From: Spinactinospora alkalitolerans
Lineage (GTDB): Bacteria > Actinomycetota > Actinomycetes > Streptosporangiales > Streptosporangiaceae
Length of the DNA: 64,000 nt
Reading direction: 5' to 3'
Assembly (NCBI RefSeq): GCF_013408795.1
Contig: NZ_JACCCC010000001.1
Location: forward strand, 1,426,001 to 1,490,000
In this document: in pieces, positions 18,061 through 26,114 of the stretch
How positions within the stretch are numbered: position 1 is the stretch's first letter
Layout of the letters: the number at the start of each line of letters is the position of its first letter
Notes under the pieces: generated by a model
What the model saw: the letters and a program-made list of their open reading frames with translations, nothing else
What the model was told of the DNA's origin: nothing
Databases searched by the model: none
Translations under genes and position numbers: made by a program

Positions 18061-18720
18061 TCAGCGGCCGGTGCCGGCCGCGCGCTCGGCGTGCCAGGGC
18101 TCGGTGAGCGCGGGGACCAGCCGCTCGACGCAGTCCCTGCCGGTGGCGAGCAGCTCGGCCAGGTCGTCCCCGCCGCGCTGGCACCACAGCGTGTGCGCGA
18201 CGTGGGTCGCGGAGCCGAACGCCGCCGCCACCAGCCGGGGGCGCGGATCGGCGACGGGGTCGACGCCGGCGCGCCGGGCGATCTCGGCGACGAGCCGGTC
18301 CTGGTGCTCGCTGGAGCGGCGCAGGTGCGCGGCGAGCAGCTGCGGGCACTCGTCGATCAGCCGCACCATGAGCATCTGCGTCTCCAGGGCGTTCGCGTCC
18401 AGCTCCGTCCAAGCGTCGTGGACCGCGTTGCCCAGCGCGGTGAAGGGCTGCTCGGTCGGGGGGCGGGCGGCGAACTTGGCCTGGAAGACCTCCTCGATCG
18501 CGTCCTGGGCGGCCAGGACGACCTCCTCCTTGCCGGCGAAGTAGCGGAAGAAGGTGCGCTGGGAGACGTCGGCGGCCGCGGCGATCTCCTCGGTCGTGGT
18601 GGCGGTGTAGCCGCGCTCGCCGAACAGCCGCAGCGCCGCGTCGATGAGCGCGTCGCGGGTTCGGGCCTTCTTGCGCTCCCGCAGCCCGAGGGGCGGCGTG
18701 TCCGCCTCCGAGGTCGTCAT
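18061..18720 (-). CDS. TetR-family transcriptional regulator
   Basis: 219 residues. The N-terminal TetR helix-turn-helix is RDALIDAALRLFGERGYTATTTEEIAAAADVSQRTFFRYFAGKEEVV (three helices, residues about 22-68). The C-terminal ligand domain is all-helical. The ATG at 18720 was chosen because GGAGG ends 5 nt upstream; an ATG at 18732 is the alternative. It is divergent from a DHA2-family MFS exporter, with two strong inverted repeats in the shared gap, so it most likely represses both genes and is released by an exported compound. Confidence 0.92.
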   Translation of the reverse strand: MTTSEADTPPLGLRERKKARTRDALIDAALRLFGERGYTATTTEEIAAAADVSQRTFFRYFAGKEEVVLAAQDAIEEVFQAKFAARPPTEQPFTALGNAVHDAWTELDANALETQMLMVRLIDECPQLLAAHLRRSSEHQDRLVAEIARRAGVDPVADPRPRLVAAAFGSATHVAHTLWCQRGGDDLAELLATGRDCVERLVPALTEPWHAERAAGTGR

Positions 18721-18782
18721 GTCCGCCTCCATCCGCCGATCACCTCCATGCCGGGGAGGATACACCGCCGCGTCACAAAAAG

Positions 18783-18816
18783 GCATTTGCTGCCAAATGT
18801 CAGCCGCTGACATAAT
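18783..18816 (+). promoter_or_regulatory. TetR operator overlapping the MFS promoter
   Basis: Two inverted repeats lie side by side in the 141-bp TetR/MFS gap: GCATTTG-CTGC-CAAATGT (18783-18800, one mismatch) and the perfect TGTCAGC-C-GCTGACA (18798-18812). A sigma70-type promoter reads towards the MFS gene: -35 TTGCTG (18787-18792), 18-bp spacer, -10 CATAAT (18811-18816). Both palindromes lie within the promoter, so a bound TetR dimer would occlude RNA polymerase. Confidence 0.7.
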
Positions 18817-18861
18817 CTGCCCGGGGTTTTTGCGGGAGAACACGAGACGACGGGGGGACCC

Positions 18862-20439
18862 ATGACCAGTACCACCACCGCCGAGCCTTCGGCGCCGGCG
18901 CCGAAGAGATTCCGCGGCGGTCCGTGGGGCACCCTGGTGGCCATCGCGTTCGGCGTCATGATGGTCGCGCTGGACGGCACCATCGTCGCGGTCGCCAACC
19001 CGGTCATCGGCGCCGACCTGAACGCCTCGCTGGCGGAGCTGCAGTGGGTCACCCACGGCTACCTGCTGGGACTGGCGGTCTTCCTGATCACGGCGGGCAA
19101 GCTGGGGGACCGGTTCGGGCACCGCCGGATGTACATGATCGGGGTGGTCGGCTTCATGCTGACCTCGGTGGCGATCGCGCTGTCCTCGGGCGTGATCCTG
19201 CTGGTCGCCTTCCGCGTCCTCCAGGGCGTCTTCGGCGCGATCATCGCACCGGCGGCCATGGGACTGCTGCGTTCGAGCTTCCCGCCGCACATGCTGGGCC
19301 GCGCCTTCGGCGTCTTCGGCAGCCTCCTCGGCGGCGCCACCGCCGCCGGCCCGATCGTCGGCGGGTTCCTGGTGGGCGTGTTCGGCTGGCAGTCGGTCTT
19401 CTACATCAACGTCCCGGTGGGCCTGCTGGCCGTGGGCCTGGGCGTGTGGCTGCTGGCCCCGAACCGGGCGGTCGACGCCGGTTCCCGGCTCGACGCCCCG
19501 GGCATCCTGCTGCTCAGCGTCGCCATCTTCGCGCTGGTCTGGGCACTGGTGGAGGCGCCGACCATCGGATGGGCGCACCCGGAGACGCTGCTCGTGCTGG
19601 CCCTCGCCCTGGTGTTCGCGGTCGCGTTCGCACTGCGCGAGCACCTGGCCGCCGATCCTCTGCTGCCGCTGGGGATCTTCCGCTCGTCCTCCGTCTCGAT
19701 CGGCACCGTCCTGATGATCCTCATGGCGCTGGGGCTCATGGGATCGTTGTTCTTCGTGACGTTCTACCTGCAGGGCGTGCACGGGATGAGCCCGATCGAG
19801 TCGGGCCTGCAACTGCTGCCGATGACCGCCATGATGGCGGTCGGCTCGCCGCTCGCCGGCCGGCTCATGGACCGCGTGGGCACCCGCGTCCCGACGGCCG
19901 CGGGACTGACCGCGGCGGCGCTGGGCCTGCTGGTGCTCTCCCAACTGGCCACGGACAGCGGGGTGGTGCACATCTCCGCCGGATTCGTGCTGCTCGGCGG
20001 CGGCCTGAGCTTCGTCATGACCGGCGCGACGGCCGCGATCATCGGCAACGCGCCGGTCAAGCTGGCCGGCGTCGCCTCGGGCATGCAGCAGGCGGCCATG
20101 CAGCTCGGCGGTTCACTGGGCACCGCGGTCCTCGGCGCGCTGCTGTCGGTCACGATCGCCGGCGCGCTCCCGGGACACTTCGCCGACGCGGGCCTGCCCA
20201 GGCCCGACGCAGCGGAGCTCGCCGCCATGCAGGGACTGGTGTCCCAGGGCGCCGCGGCCGTCCCCGAGGGCGCGAGCGCCGAGGTCGCCGCGGCCATCAC
20301 CGGCGCCAGCCACCTGGCGTTCATGGACGGCATGCACCTGGCCTTCGGCGTCTCGGCCGTCGTCATGTTCCTCGCGGCGCTGCTGTCCCTGGCCATGAAG
20401 CCGGCGCCGCGCACCGAGCAGCCCGCCGTGCACGTCTAG
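18862..20439 (+). CDS. DHA2-family MFS multidrug exporter (EmrB/QacA type)
   Basis: 525 residues with 14 predicted transmembrane helices. Motif A is present between helices 2 and 3 (GKLGDRFGHRRMYM), motif D1 in helix 1 (ALDGTIVAVANPVIG), and motif C-like GPIVGGFLVGVFGWQSVFYINVPVG in helix 5. This is the classical proton-drug antiporter set. The ATG at 18862 follows GGGGGGACCC. The divergent TetR gene and the operator-promoter between them indicate inducible efflux; the ligand is unknown. Confidence 0.92.
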   Translation: MTSTTTAEPSAPAPKRFRGGPWGTLVAIAFGVMMVALDGTIVAVANPVIGADLNASLAELQWVTHGYLLGLAVFLITAGKLGDRFGHRRMYMIGVVGFMLTSVAIALSSGVILLVAFRVLQGVFGAIIAPAAMGLLRSSFPPHMLGRAFGVFGSLLGGATAAGPIVGGFLVGVFGWQSVFYINVPVGLLAVGLGVWLLAPNRAVDAGSRLDAPGILLLSVAIFALVWALVEAPTIGWAHPETLLVLALALVFAVAFALREHLAADPLLPLGIFRSSSVSIGTVLMILMALGLMGSLFFVTFYLQGVHGMSPIESGLQLLPMTAMMAVGSPLAGRLMDRVGTRVPTAAGLTAAALGLLVLSQLATDSGVVHISAGFVLLGGGLSFVMTGATAAIIGNAPVKLAGVASGMQQAAMQLGGSLGTAVLGALLSVTIAGALPGHFADAGLPRPDAAELAAMQGLVSQGAAAVPEGASAEVAAAITGASHLAFMDGMHLAFGVSAVVMFLAALLSLAMKPAPRTEQPAVHV

Positions 20440-20540
20440 TAAAGAGCGCAAAGAATGCGCCGGATCGGTTTGGCACCCTGCTCGCCGGTCAGGTGCATCG
20501 ACGAGAGCCGGCTCGACGAGGACGGCCGGGTCCGGATCCG

Positions 20541-20837
20541 TCAGGAAGAGGCGGGTCCGGACCCGGTTCCGACAGCGGCGCCGATCTTCGTCCTGATCTC
20601 GTCGGCGTCCAGGAAGTCGGTGACGAGGACGACCGGCGCGCCCAGGTCGCCCAGCTCGGCCGCGAGCTCGCCGGAGGTGAGCACGAGGTCGGCCGTCGCG
20701 GCCGCGGCGCGCGCCGTGCCGACGTCGGCGACCTCCACCTCGGCGTCGAGTCGCAGATCGCGGATTGCCCGCTCGGCGTTGGTCTTGAGGATGACGCTGG
20801 TGCCGACGCCCATGCCGCACACGACGAGGAGCTTCAT
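20541..20837 (-). CDS. PTS EIIB component (ascorbate/galactitol-type)
   Basis: 98 residues. The phospho-accepting loop is at the N-terminus: LLVVCGMGVGTS with the phospho-cysteine C7, followed by TNAERAIRDLRL, the pattern of SgaB/UlaB and LacB-like EIIB domains. The start (20837) overlaps the stop of the upstream EIIA gene (ATGA). No EIIC permease gene lies in the remaining space: the gene ends 101 bp from the convergent MFS stop, and the EIIA gene starts the unit. The pair may work with an EIIC elsewhere or act as a phospho-regulatory device. Confidence 0.85.
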   Translation of the reverse strand: MKLLVVCGMGVGTSVILKTNAERAIRDLRLDAEVEVADVGTARAAAATADLVLTSGELAAELGDLGAPVVLVTDFLDADEIRTKIGAAVGTGSGPASS

Positions 20838-21304
20838 CGGGGACCCTTCTCGTAGTCGGCGATGACCGCGTGCACCCGCGCCGGGCCGTCGGCGTCCAGC
20901 AGCGCCTCGCGCCGGTCCGGATCGCCCAGCATCCCGGCGAGCCGTGCCAGCGCCGCCGAGTGGCCGTCGTGGTCGAGGGCCGCCAGGCCGATGACGAGCC
21001 GCACGGGGTCGTTCCGGGGGTGGCCGAACTTCACGGGGGAGGCCAGGCCCGCCCAGGACAGGCCGTCGCGCAGCACCGCGCCGGAGGGCCGCGAGTGCGC
21101 CAGCGCCAGCCCCGGCGCGATCACGATGTAGGGGCCGTACTCCTCCACCGCGCGCTGCATCTGCTCGGTGTAGGCGCCGGTGGTGGCGCCGGCGGCGACC
21201 AGCAGTTCACCCGCCGCCCGGATCGCCGCGCGCCAGTCCTCGGCCTCGATGCCGGTGACGACCGCCTCGACCGGCAGCAGCCGTGACAGCGCGGGCTCCT
21301 CCAT
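20834..21304 (-). CDS. PTS EIIA component (mannitol/fructose/ascorbate type)
   Basis: 156 residues with the EIIA(Mtl/Fru/Ula) fold. The phospho-histidine is in APGLALAHSRPS (H70), preceded by YGPYIVI. The later GLAALDHDGHSAALARLAGML segment is also family-typical. It would pass phosphate from HPr to the downstream EIIB. The ATG at 21304 has GGGAGG 7 nt upstream. It is the first gene of a two-gene unit divergent from the HAD protein; the 226-bp gap (21305-21530) holds a TTGACT hexamer (21486-21491) but no matching -10. Confidence 0.85.
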   Translation of the reverse strand: MEEPALSRLLPVEAVVTGIEAEDWRAAIRAAGELLVAAGATTGAYTEQMQRAVEEYGPYIVIAPGLALAHSRPSGAVLRDGLSWAGLASPVKFGHPRNDPVRLVIGLAALDHDGHSAALARLAGMLGDPDRREALLDADGPARVHAVIADYEKGPR

Positions 21305-21530
21305 GTGCAGTCCTCCCGGTCTCCCACGCTAGGCCGGATCCGCGCGGAAGTAACGCAACCGGGGCCGAGGTGTCGCGGCCGGAAGGGGCGCCCCGGCAGC
21401 GGTGCGGGCCGCGCTCCTACACCCGTCGGCGCGTGCGCGCAAGATTGGCCGGGCCCGCGTGTGGCGGAGCCCCGCAGGGGAAGAGTTGACTCCGACCTCG
21501 AACGCATTGGGGGAATGAGGGGAGACGAGC

Positions 21531-22223
21531 GTGCAACGGCTCAACCTGGTGTTTGGCGCGGACGACGTCCTGTGGGAGGACAACGCGCTGTTCGAGCGCG
21601 CGATCGAGGTGTTCATCGACCACCTCGCCCATCCCACACTCACCCCCGAACAGGTCCGCGAGGTGCTCAACGACGCCGAACTGGCCAACTTCGCGACCTA
21701 CGGCCACGGCGCCGGCGTCTTCGAGCGCAGCCTCACCGACTGCCTGGCCCGGCTGCGCCCCAACGCCCCTCCCGGCGAGGCCGACCGCGCCGTGCTGCGC
21801 GAGGCGTGCGCCCCGATCCGGGAGCGCGCGATCGGCCTGCTCGACGGCGTCCCCGAGACCCTGCGCGCCCTCGGCGAGCGGCACCGGCTGTTCCTCATCG
21901 GCAGGGGCGACCCCGCCGTGCAGGAGGCCAAGATCGAGGCGTCCGGCCTGGCCCCGGTCTTCGAGAGCATCGGGGTCGTGCGGGAGAAGGACCCGGCCAC
22001 CTACCGCGCCTTCGCCCAGAACCACGGCCTGGAACCGGCCGACACCTGGGTGATCGGCAACTCCGTCCGCTCCGACGCCTGGCCGGCCCTTGAGGCCGGG
22101 ATGGGCGCCGTCCTGATCCCGCACCAGGCGCCCCGGGCCTCCGACGGCGTCGACCCGCCCGAGGAGCACGACCGCTTCCACACGGTCAGCCACCTCGGCA
22201 AACTGACGGAGTTCTTTACTTGA
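21531..22223 (+). CDS. HAD-superfamily hydrolase-like protein lacking the nucleophile aspartate
   Basis: 230 residues of HAD type. Motif I reads LVFGADDVLWEDN, where the family expects FDxDDTLW: the first aspartate (the phospho-acceptor) is glycine, codon GGC, one base from GAC. Motif II (FLIGRGD) has Gly-Arg where Ser/Thr-Lys/Arg-Gly is usual. The motif III lysine is in VVREKDP and motif IV is VIGNSVRSD. The rest of the fold is intact and the frame is open, so this looks like a maintained pseudoenzyme or altered-function protein rather than a decayed gene. The GTG at 21531 follows GGGGAGACGAGC. Its stop codon is the first part of repeat B. Confidence 0.8.
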   Translation: MQRLNLVFGADDVLWEDNALFERAIEVFIDHLAHPTLTPEQVREVLNDAELANFATYGHGAGVFERSLTDCLARLRPNAPPGEADRAVLREACAPIRERAIGLLDGVPETLRALGERHRLFLIGRGDPAVQEAKIEASGLAPVFESIGVVREKDPATYRAFAQNHGLEPADTWVIGNSVRSDAWPALEAGMGAVLIPHQAPRASDGVDPPEEHDRFHTVSHLGKLTEFFT

Positions 22224-22447
22224 GTCTCAACCTCGGCCCCGGGACGGAGTAGGCGCGCGGGCGGGTCCCTTCCGCCTTGACTCCAGGGGGTCGTGAAGGC
22301 CGGCCCCAGGAGGGAGGGCGTGGGCGGCGCGGCGCCGGTGCGATCCCTTTGGGGGCCTTCGGCCGTGCGAGAGGATCGCCCGGTCACCGCGGATCCCACC
22401 TGGGGCTGGTGTCAAAGACCCCCAGTGGCCAAGGTCGAAACTCACGT
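22219..22447. repeat. Composite intergenic repeat, copy B (complete)
   Basis: About 229 bp between the convergent HAD and rhaB genes. The left end is CTTGAGTCTCAACCTCGGCC; the reverse complement of the right end is GTGAGTTTCGACCTTGGCC, giving imperfect terminal inverted repeats. Inside are GGACGGAGTAGGCGCGCGGG, a CCCCAGGAGGGAGG block, a hairpin with arms GCGATCC (22340-22346) and GGATCGC (22373-22379) around GGGGGCCTTCGGCC, and GGTCACCGCGGATCCCACC. The HAD stop codon (TGA, 22221-22223) is part of the left end. There is no reading frame inside worth calling. It resembles a MITE/REP-type unit; a bidirectional terminator role is possible. Confidence 0.8.
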
Positions 22448-22475
22448 TCTAGCGCGCCGGATCGGTGACCCGCCG

Positions 22476-23930
22476 CTACTCCAGGCCGATCCTGCTCGCG
22501 GCCGCGGTCCAGGCACGCTCGTCGCCGACCGGGTCGTAGCGGCGCAGCTCCTGGGTCGCCGCGGTCAGTCCGCGCATCTCGGCGAGGTCGCCGACGGCCC
22601 CGGCCGCGCGGGCCTGGACGAGGACGTTGCCGATCGCGGTGGCCTCCACCGGTCCGGCGACCACCGGCAGGCCCAGCGCGTCGGCTGTCCACTGGCACAG
22701 CAGTTCGTTGCGCGCACCGCCGCCGACCAGGTGCACGACCCGCACGTCCCGGTCGGCCAGCCGCGCGGCCCCGCGGATGGTGCGTCGGTGCGCCAGCGCG
22801 AGGCTCTCCAGCACGCAGCGCAGCAGCGCGCCCCGGTCCGGCGGGGGCGCCTGGCCGGTCTCTGCGCAGTACGCCGCGATCCGCGCGGGCATGTCGCCCG
22901 GCGGCAGGAACCTCGGGTCGTCGGGATCGACCAGCGCGGCGAACGGCGGCGCGGCCGCGGCCCGGGCGAGCAGCCCCGGCAGCGCCGCGGTGTCCAGCTC
23001 CCAGGTCCGCAGGGTCTCCTGGACCAGCCACAGCCCCATGATGTTGCGCAGGAACCGCGTGCTGCCCTCCACGCCCAGTTCGTTGGTGAAGTTCGCCCGG
23101 CGCGCGGCCTCGGTGCGCACCGGCGCCGCCAGCTCCAGGCCGGCCAGCGACCACGTGCCGCACGAGACGTAGCCGAAGTCCGCGGCCGCGGCCGGCACAC
23201 CGACCACGGCGGATGCGGTGTCGTGGGAGGCGACGGCGGTGACCGCGGTCCCCTCCAGCCCGGTCGCGGCCGCCACCTCCGGCAGCGGTTCGCCGATGCG
23301 CTCACCGGGTTCGCGCAGTGCGGGCAGCAGCGCCGGATCGCACCCCGCGGCCGCGGCCAGCTCCCCCGACCAGGACCGCCGCGCCACGTCCAGCAGCCCG
23401 GTGGTGGATGCGTTGGTGACCTCCGCCCCGATGCTCCCGGTCAGCCAGTAGCCGATCAGGTCGGGGATGAGCAGCAGCGTGCGCGCGGCCGCCAGCCGGG
23501 GCGTACCCCTGGCCGCGGCCAATTGGAAGATCGTGTTGAACGGCAGGAACTGCAGGCCGTTGGCCGCGTACAGCTCGGCCGCGCCGACCTCGCGCACCAC
23601 CTGCTCGGCGACGCCGTCGGTGCGCGGGTCCCGGTAGTGGTGCGGGTCGCCCAGCAGCGCGCCGGTGCCGTCGAGCAGACCGTAGTCCACGGCCCAGGAG
23701 TCCACGCCCACCGACACCGGCCGCGCCTCGGCGGCCCGCCGCAGCCCGCGCAGCACCTCCCGGTACAGTCCGAGCACGTTCCAGTGCAGCCCGCTCGGCA
23801 GCCGCACCGGCTCGTTGCCGAACCGGTGCACCTCGCCGAGGCTCAGTTCACCGGCCCCCACCCGCCCCACGACGACGCGCCCGCTGGAGGCGCCCAGGTC
23901 GACGGCTGCGAAGGAACGGTGTTCGGGCAT
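22476..23930 (-). CDS. rhaB: L-rhamnulokinase
   Basis: Phosphorylates L-rhamnulose to L-rhamnulose-1-phosphate. The 484-residue FGGY-family sugar kinase has the N-terminal phosphate motif VDLGASSGRVVVG (10-22), HWNVLGLYREVLRGL, VGVDSWAVDYGLLD (the RhaB-type substrate loop), YVSCGTWSLAGLEL and VVHLVGGGARNELLCQWTADA near the C-terminus (FGGY signature 2). The ATG at 23930 has a GAGGTG site 7 nt upstream. It is the last gene of the rhamnose catabolic unit, 50 bp after the aldolase-dehydrogenase, and its 3' end faces repeat B. Confidence 0.95.
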   Translation of the reverse strand: MPEHRSFAAVDLGASSGRVVVGRVGAGELSLGEVHRFGNEPVRLPSGLHWNVLGLYREVLRGLRRAAEARPVSVGVDSWAVDYGLLDGTGALLGDPHHYRDPRTDGVAEQVVREVGAAELYAANGLQFLPFNTIFQLAAARGTPRLAAARTLLLIPDLIGYWLTGSIGAEVTNASTTGLLDVARRSWSGELAAAAGCDPALLPALREPGERIGEPLPEVAAATGLEGTAVTAVASHDTASAVVGVPAAAADFGYVSCGTWSLAGLELAAPVRTEAARRANFTNELGVEGSTRFLRNIMGLWLVQETLRTWELDTAALPGLLARAAAAPPFAALVDPDDPRFLPPGDMPARIAAYCAETGQAPPPDRGALLRCVLESLALAHRRTIRGAARLADRDVRVVHLVGGGARNELLCQWTADALGLPVVAGPVEATAIGNVLVQARAAGAVGDLAEMRGLTAATQELRRYDPVGDERAWTAAASRIGLE

Positions 23931-23980
23931 GGCGGGCACCTCGTGGTTCGGGGACTGCTTCTTCGGGGGCGCGGCGCGGG

Positions 23981-26032
23981 CTAGCGCAGGAACGCCGCGG
24001 CGACGCCGGCGTCGACGGGGATGTGCAGGCCGGTGGTGTGGCTGAGTTCGCCGCAGGTCAGGGTGTAGACGGCGTTGGCGACGTGCTCGGGCAGGACCTC
24101 GCGCTTGAGCAGGGTGCGCTGGGCGTAGAACTCGCCGAGCCTCTCCTCCTCCACCCCGTAGACCGCGGCCCGCTGCGCCCCCCAGCCGCCGGCGAAGATG
24201 CCGGAGCCGCGCACCACGCCGTCGGGGTTGACCCCGTTGACCCGGATGCCGTGCCCGCCGAGCTCGGCCGCCAGCAGCCGGACCTGGTGTGCCTGGTCGG
24301 CCTTTGCCGCGCCGTAGGCGACGTTGTTCGGGCCGGCGAAGACGCCGTTCTTGCTGGAGACGTAGACGATGTCGCCGCCCGTGCCCTGGTCGATGAGCAC
24401 CCGTGCGGCCTCGCGGGCCACCAGGAAGGAGCCGCGCGCCATCACGTCGTGCTGGACGTCCCAGTCGGCCTCGCTGGTCTCGAGCAGCGGCTTGGAGATG
24501 GACAGCCCCGCGTTGTTGACCACCAGATCCACGCCGCCGAACGCCAGGACCGCCTCCCGCAGCGCCGCCGCGACCTGGTCGGCGTCGGTGACGTCGGCGG
24601 TGACCGCCACGGCCGCGTCCGCGGTGCCGATCTCCCCGGCGACCTTCGCGGCGGAGTCGGCGTCGCGGTCGGCCACCACCACGCACGCGCCCTCGGCGGC
24701 CAGCCGGTGCGCGATCGCCCGGCCGATGCCCGACCCGCCGCCGGTCACGAACGCCACCCGGCTGGCCAGCGCCTTGGGCTCGGGCATCCGCCGCAGCTTG
24801 GCCTCCTCCAGCGCCCAGTACTCGATCCGGAACTTCTCCGATTCGGGGATCGGGGCGTAGGACGAGACCGCCTCGGCGCCGCGCATCACGTTGACGGCGT
24901 TGGCGTAGAACTCCCCGGCCACCCTGGCGGTCTGGGCGTCCTTGCCGAAGGAGAACATGCCCACGCCCGGGACCAGCACGATCGCGGGGTCCGCTCCGCG
25001 CATGGCCGGCGAGTCCGGTGCGGCGTGGCGCTCGTAGTAGCCGCGGTAGTCCTCCCGGTAGGCGGCGTGCAGCTCCTTCAGCCGCTCGACCGCCTCCTCG
25101 ATCGGGGCGTCCGGCGCGACGTCGAGCACCAGCGGGCGGACCTTGGTGCGCAGGAAGTGGTCGGGGCACGAGGTGCCCAGCGCGGCCAGCCGCGGGTGCT
25201 CGGCCCTGGAGAGGAAGTCCAGCACCGCATCGGAGTCGGTGTAGTGGCCGACCTGCGGCCGGTCGGTGGAGGCCAGGCCGCGCACGGTCGGGAGCAGGGC
25301 GGCGGCGCGGGCGCGCCGCTCCTCGCGCGGCAGCGGTGCGCGGCCCTCGACCACCGGGCCGAAGGGGTGGGCCTCGCCGGTGCGCTCGGCGATGAAGGAC
25401 TCGGCGGTACGGATGATCTCCAGGGAGTTGGCCTCGCACTCCTCGCTCGTCGCCCCCCAGGCAGTGATCCCGTGCCCGCCCAGGATCACGCCGATGGCCT
25501 GCGGGTCGGCCTCCTTGACCGCGGCGATGTCCAGGCCCAGTTGGAAGCCGGGCCGCCGCCAGGGCACCCACACCACCCGGTCGCCGAAGCACTCGGCGGT
25601 GAGCTTCTCCCCGTCGGCCGCGCACGCCAGCGCGATGCCGGAGTCGGGGTGCAGGTGGTCGACGTGCGCGGCCTCGACCAGGCCGTGCATCGCCGTGTCG
25701 ATCGAGGGCGCTGCGCCGCCCTTGCCGTGGGCGCAGTAGTCGAACGCCGCGACCATCTCGTCCTCGCGCTCCACCCCCGGGTACACCCCGGTGAGCGCGC
25801 GCAGCCGGTCCAGCCGCAGCACGGCAAGACCCGACTCCTGCAGCGTTCCGAGGTCGCCCCCGGAGCCCTTGACCCACATCAGCTCCACCGGCTCGCCCGT
25901 CACCGGGTCGACGGCGTCGGCCTTCGCCGAGGCGTTGCCGCCGGCGTAGTTGGTGTTGCGCGGGTCGGCGCCCAGCCGGTGCGAGCGCTCCAGCAGCGCC
26001 TCGACCTGCGGGTGGGGTGTGTGAGAGGTCAT
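23981..26032 (-). CDS. rhaD: Bifunctional rhamnulose-1-phosphate aldolase / short-chain dehydrogenase
   Basis: A 683-residue two-domain enzyme. Residues about 1-400 form a class II aldolase domain: NTNYAGGNASAK, VKGSGGDL, and the zinc-binding HVDHLHPD, splitting rhamnulose-1-phosphate into dihydroxyacetone phosphate and L-lactaldehyde. Residues about 425-683 form an SDR domain with the NAD motif TGGGSGIG, NNAG and YGAAKA (catalytic Tyr/Lys), oxidising lactaldehyde to lactate. This fusion (also called RhaEW/YuxG) replaces separate rhaD and lactaldehyde dehydrogenase genes. The ATG at 26032 has a TGAGGAG site immediately upstream (GAGGAG with 1-3 nt spacing). An intercistronic hairpin precedes the gene. 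Confidence 0.95.
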   Translation of the reverse strand: MTSHTPHPQVEALLERSHRLGADPRNTNYAGGNASAKADAVDPVTGEPVELMWVKGSGGDLGTLQESGLAVLRLDRLRALTGVYPGVEREDEMVAAFDYCAHGKGGAAPSIDTAMHGLVEAAHVDHLHPDSGIALACAADGEKLTAECFGDRVVWVPWRRPGFQLGLDIAAVKEADPQAIGVILGGHGITAWGATSEECEANSLEIIRTAESFIAERTGEAHPFGPVVEGRAPLPREERRARAAALLPTVRGLASTDRPQVGHYTDSDAVLDFLSRAEHPRLAALGTSCPDHFLRTKVRPLVLDVAPDAPIEEAVERLKELHAAYREDYRGYYERHAAPDSPAMRGADPAIVLVPGVGMFSFGKDAQTARVAGEFYANAVNVMRGAEAVSSYAPIPESEKFRIEYWALEEAKLRRMPEPKALASRVAFVTGGGSGIGRAIAHRLAAEGACVVVADRDADSAAKVAGEIGTADAAVAVTADVTDADQVAAALREAVLAFGGVDLVVNNAGLSISKPLLETSEADWDVQHDVMARGSFLVAREAARVLIDQGTGGDIVYVSSKNGVFAGPNNVAYGAAKADQAHQVRLLAAELGGHGIRVNGVNPDGVVRGSGIFAGGWGAQRAAVYGVEEERLGEFYAQRTLLKREVLPEHVANAVYTLTCGELSHTTGLHIPVDAGVAAAFLR

Positions 26033-26072
26033 CTCCTCAGTCCTTCGATGTGGTTGGCGGCGGTGTGCGGAT

Positions 26073-26112
26073 CCGCGGGGCCGGGGCCGGCCTTTCCGGA
26101 CCGGCCCCGCGG
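26073..26112 (-). terminator. Intercistronic hairpin between the BNR gene and rhaD
   Basis: A perfect 12-bp stem, CCGCGGGGCCGG (26073-26084) with CCGGCCCCGCGG (26101-26112), encloses a 16-nt loop that can itself pair. It lies 2 bp after the BNR stop (26115) and 40 bp before the rhaD start. There is no T-run, so it is more likely a 3'-end stabiliser or partial terminator that lets expression of the secreted protein and isomerase differ from the enzymes below. Confidence 0.55.
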
Positions 26113-26114
26113 GC

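Noticed and set aside
22219-22447. CRISPR-like or tandem repeat interpretation of the intergenic repeats
   Set aside because: Modules are dispersed over 35 kb, differ in order and orientation, and there are no regular spacers or cas genes.
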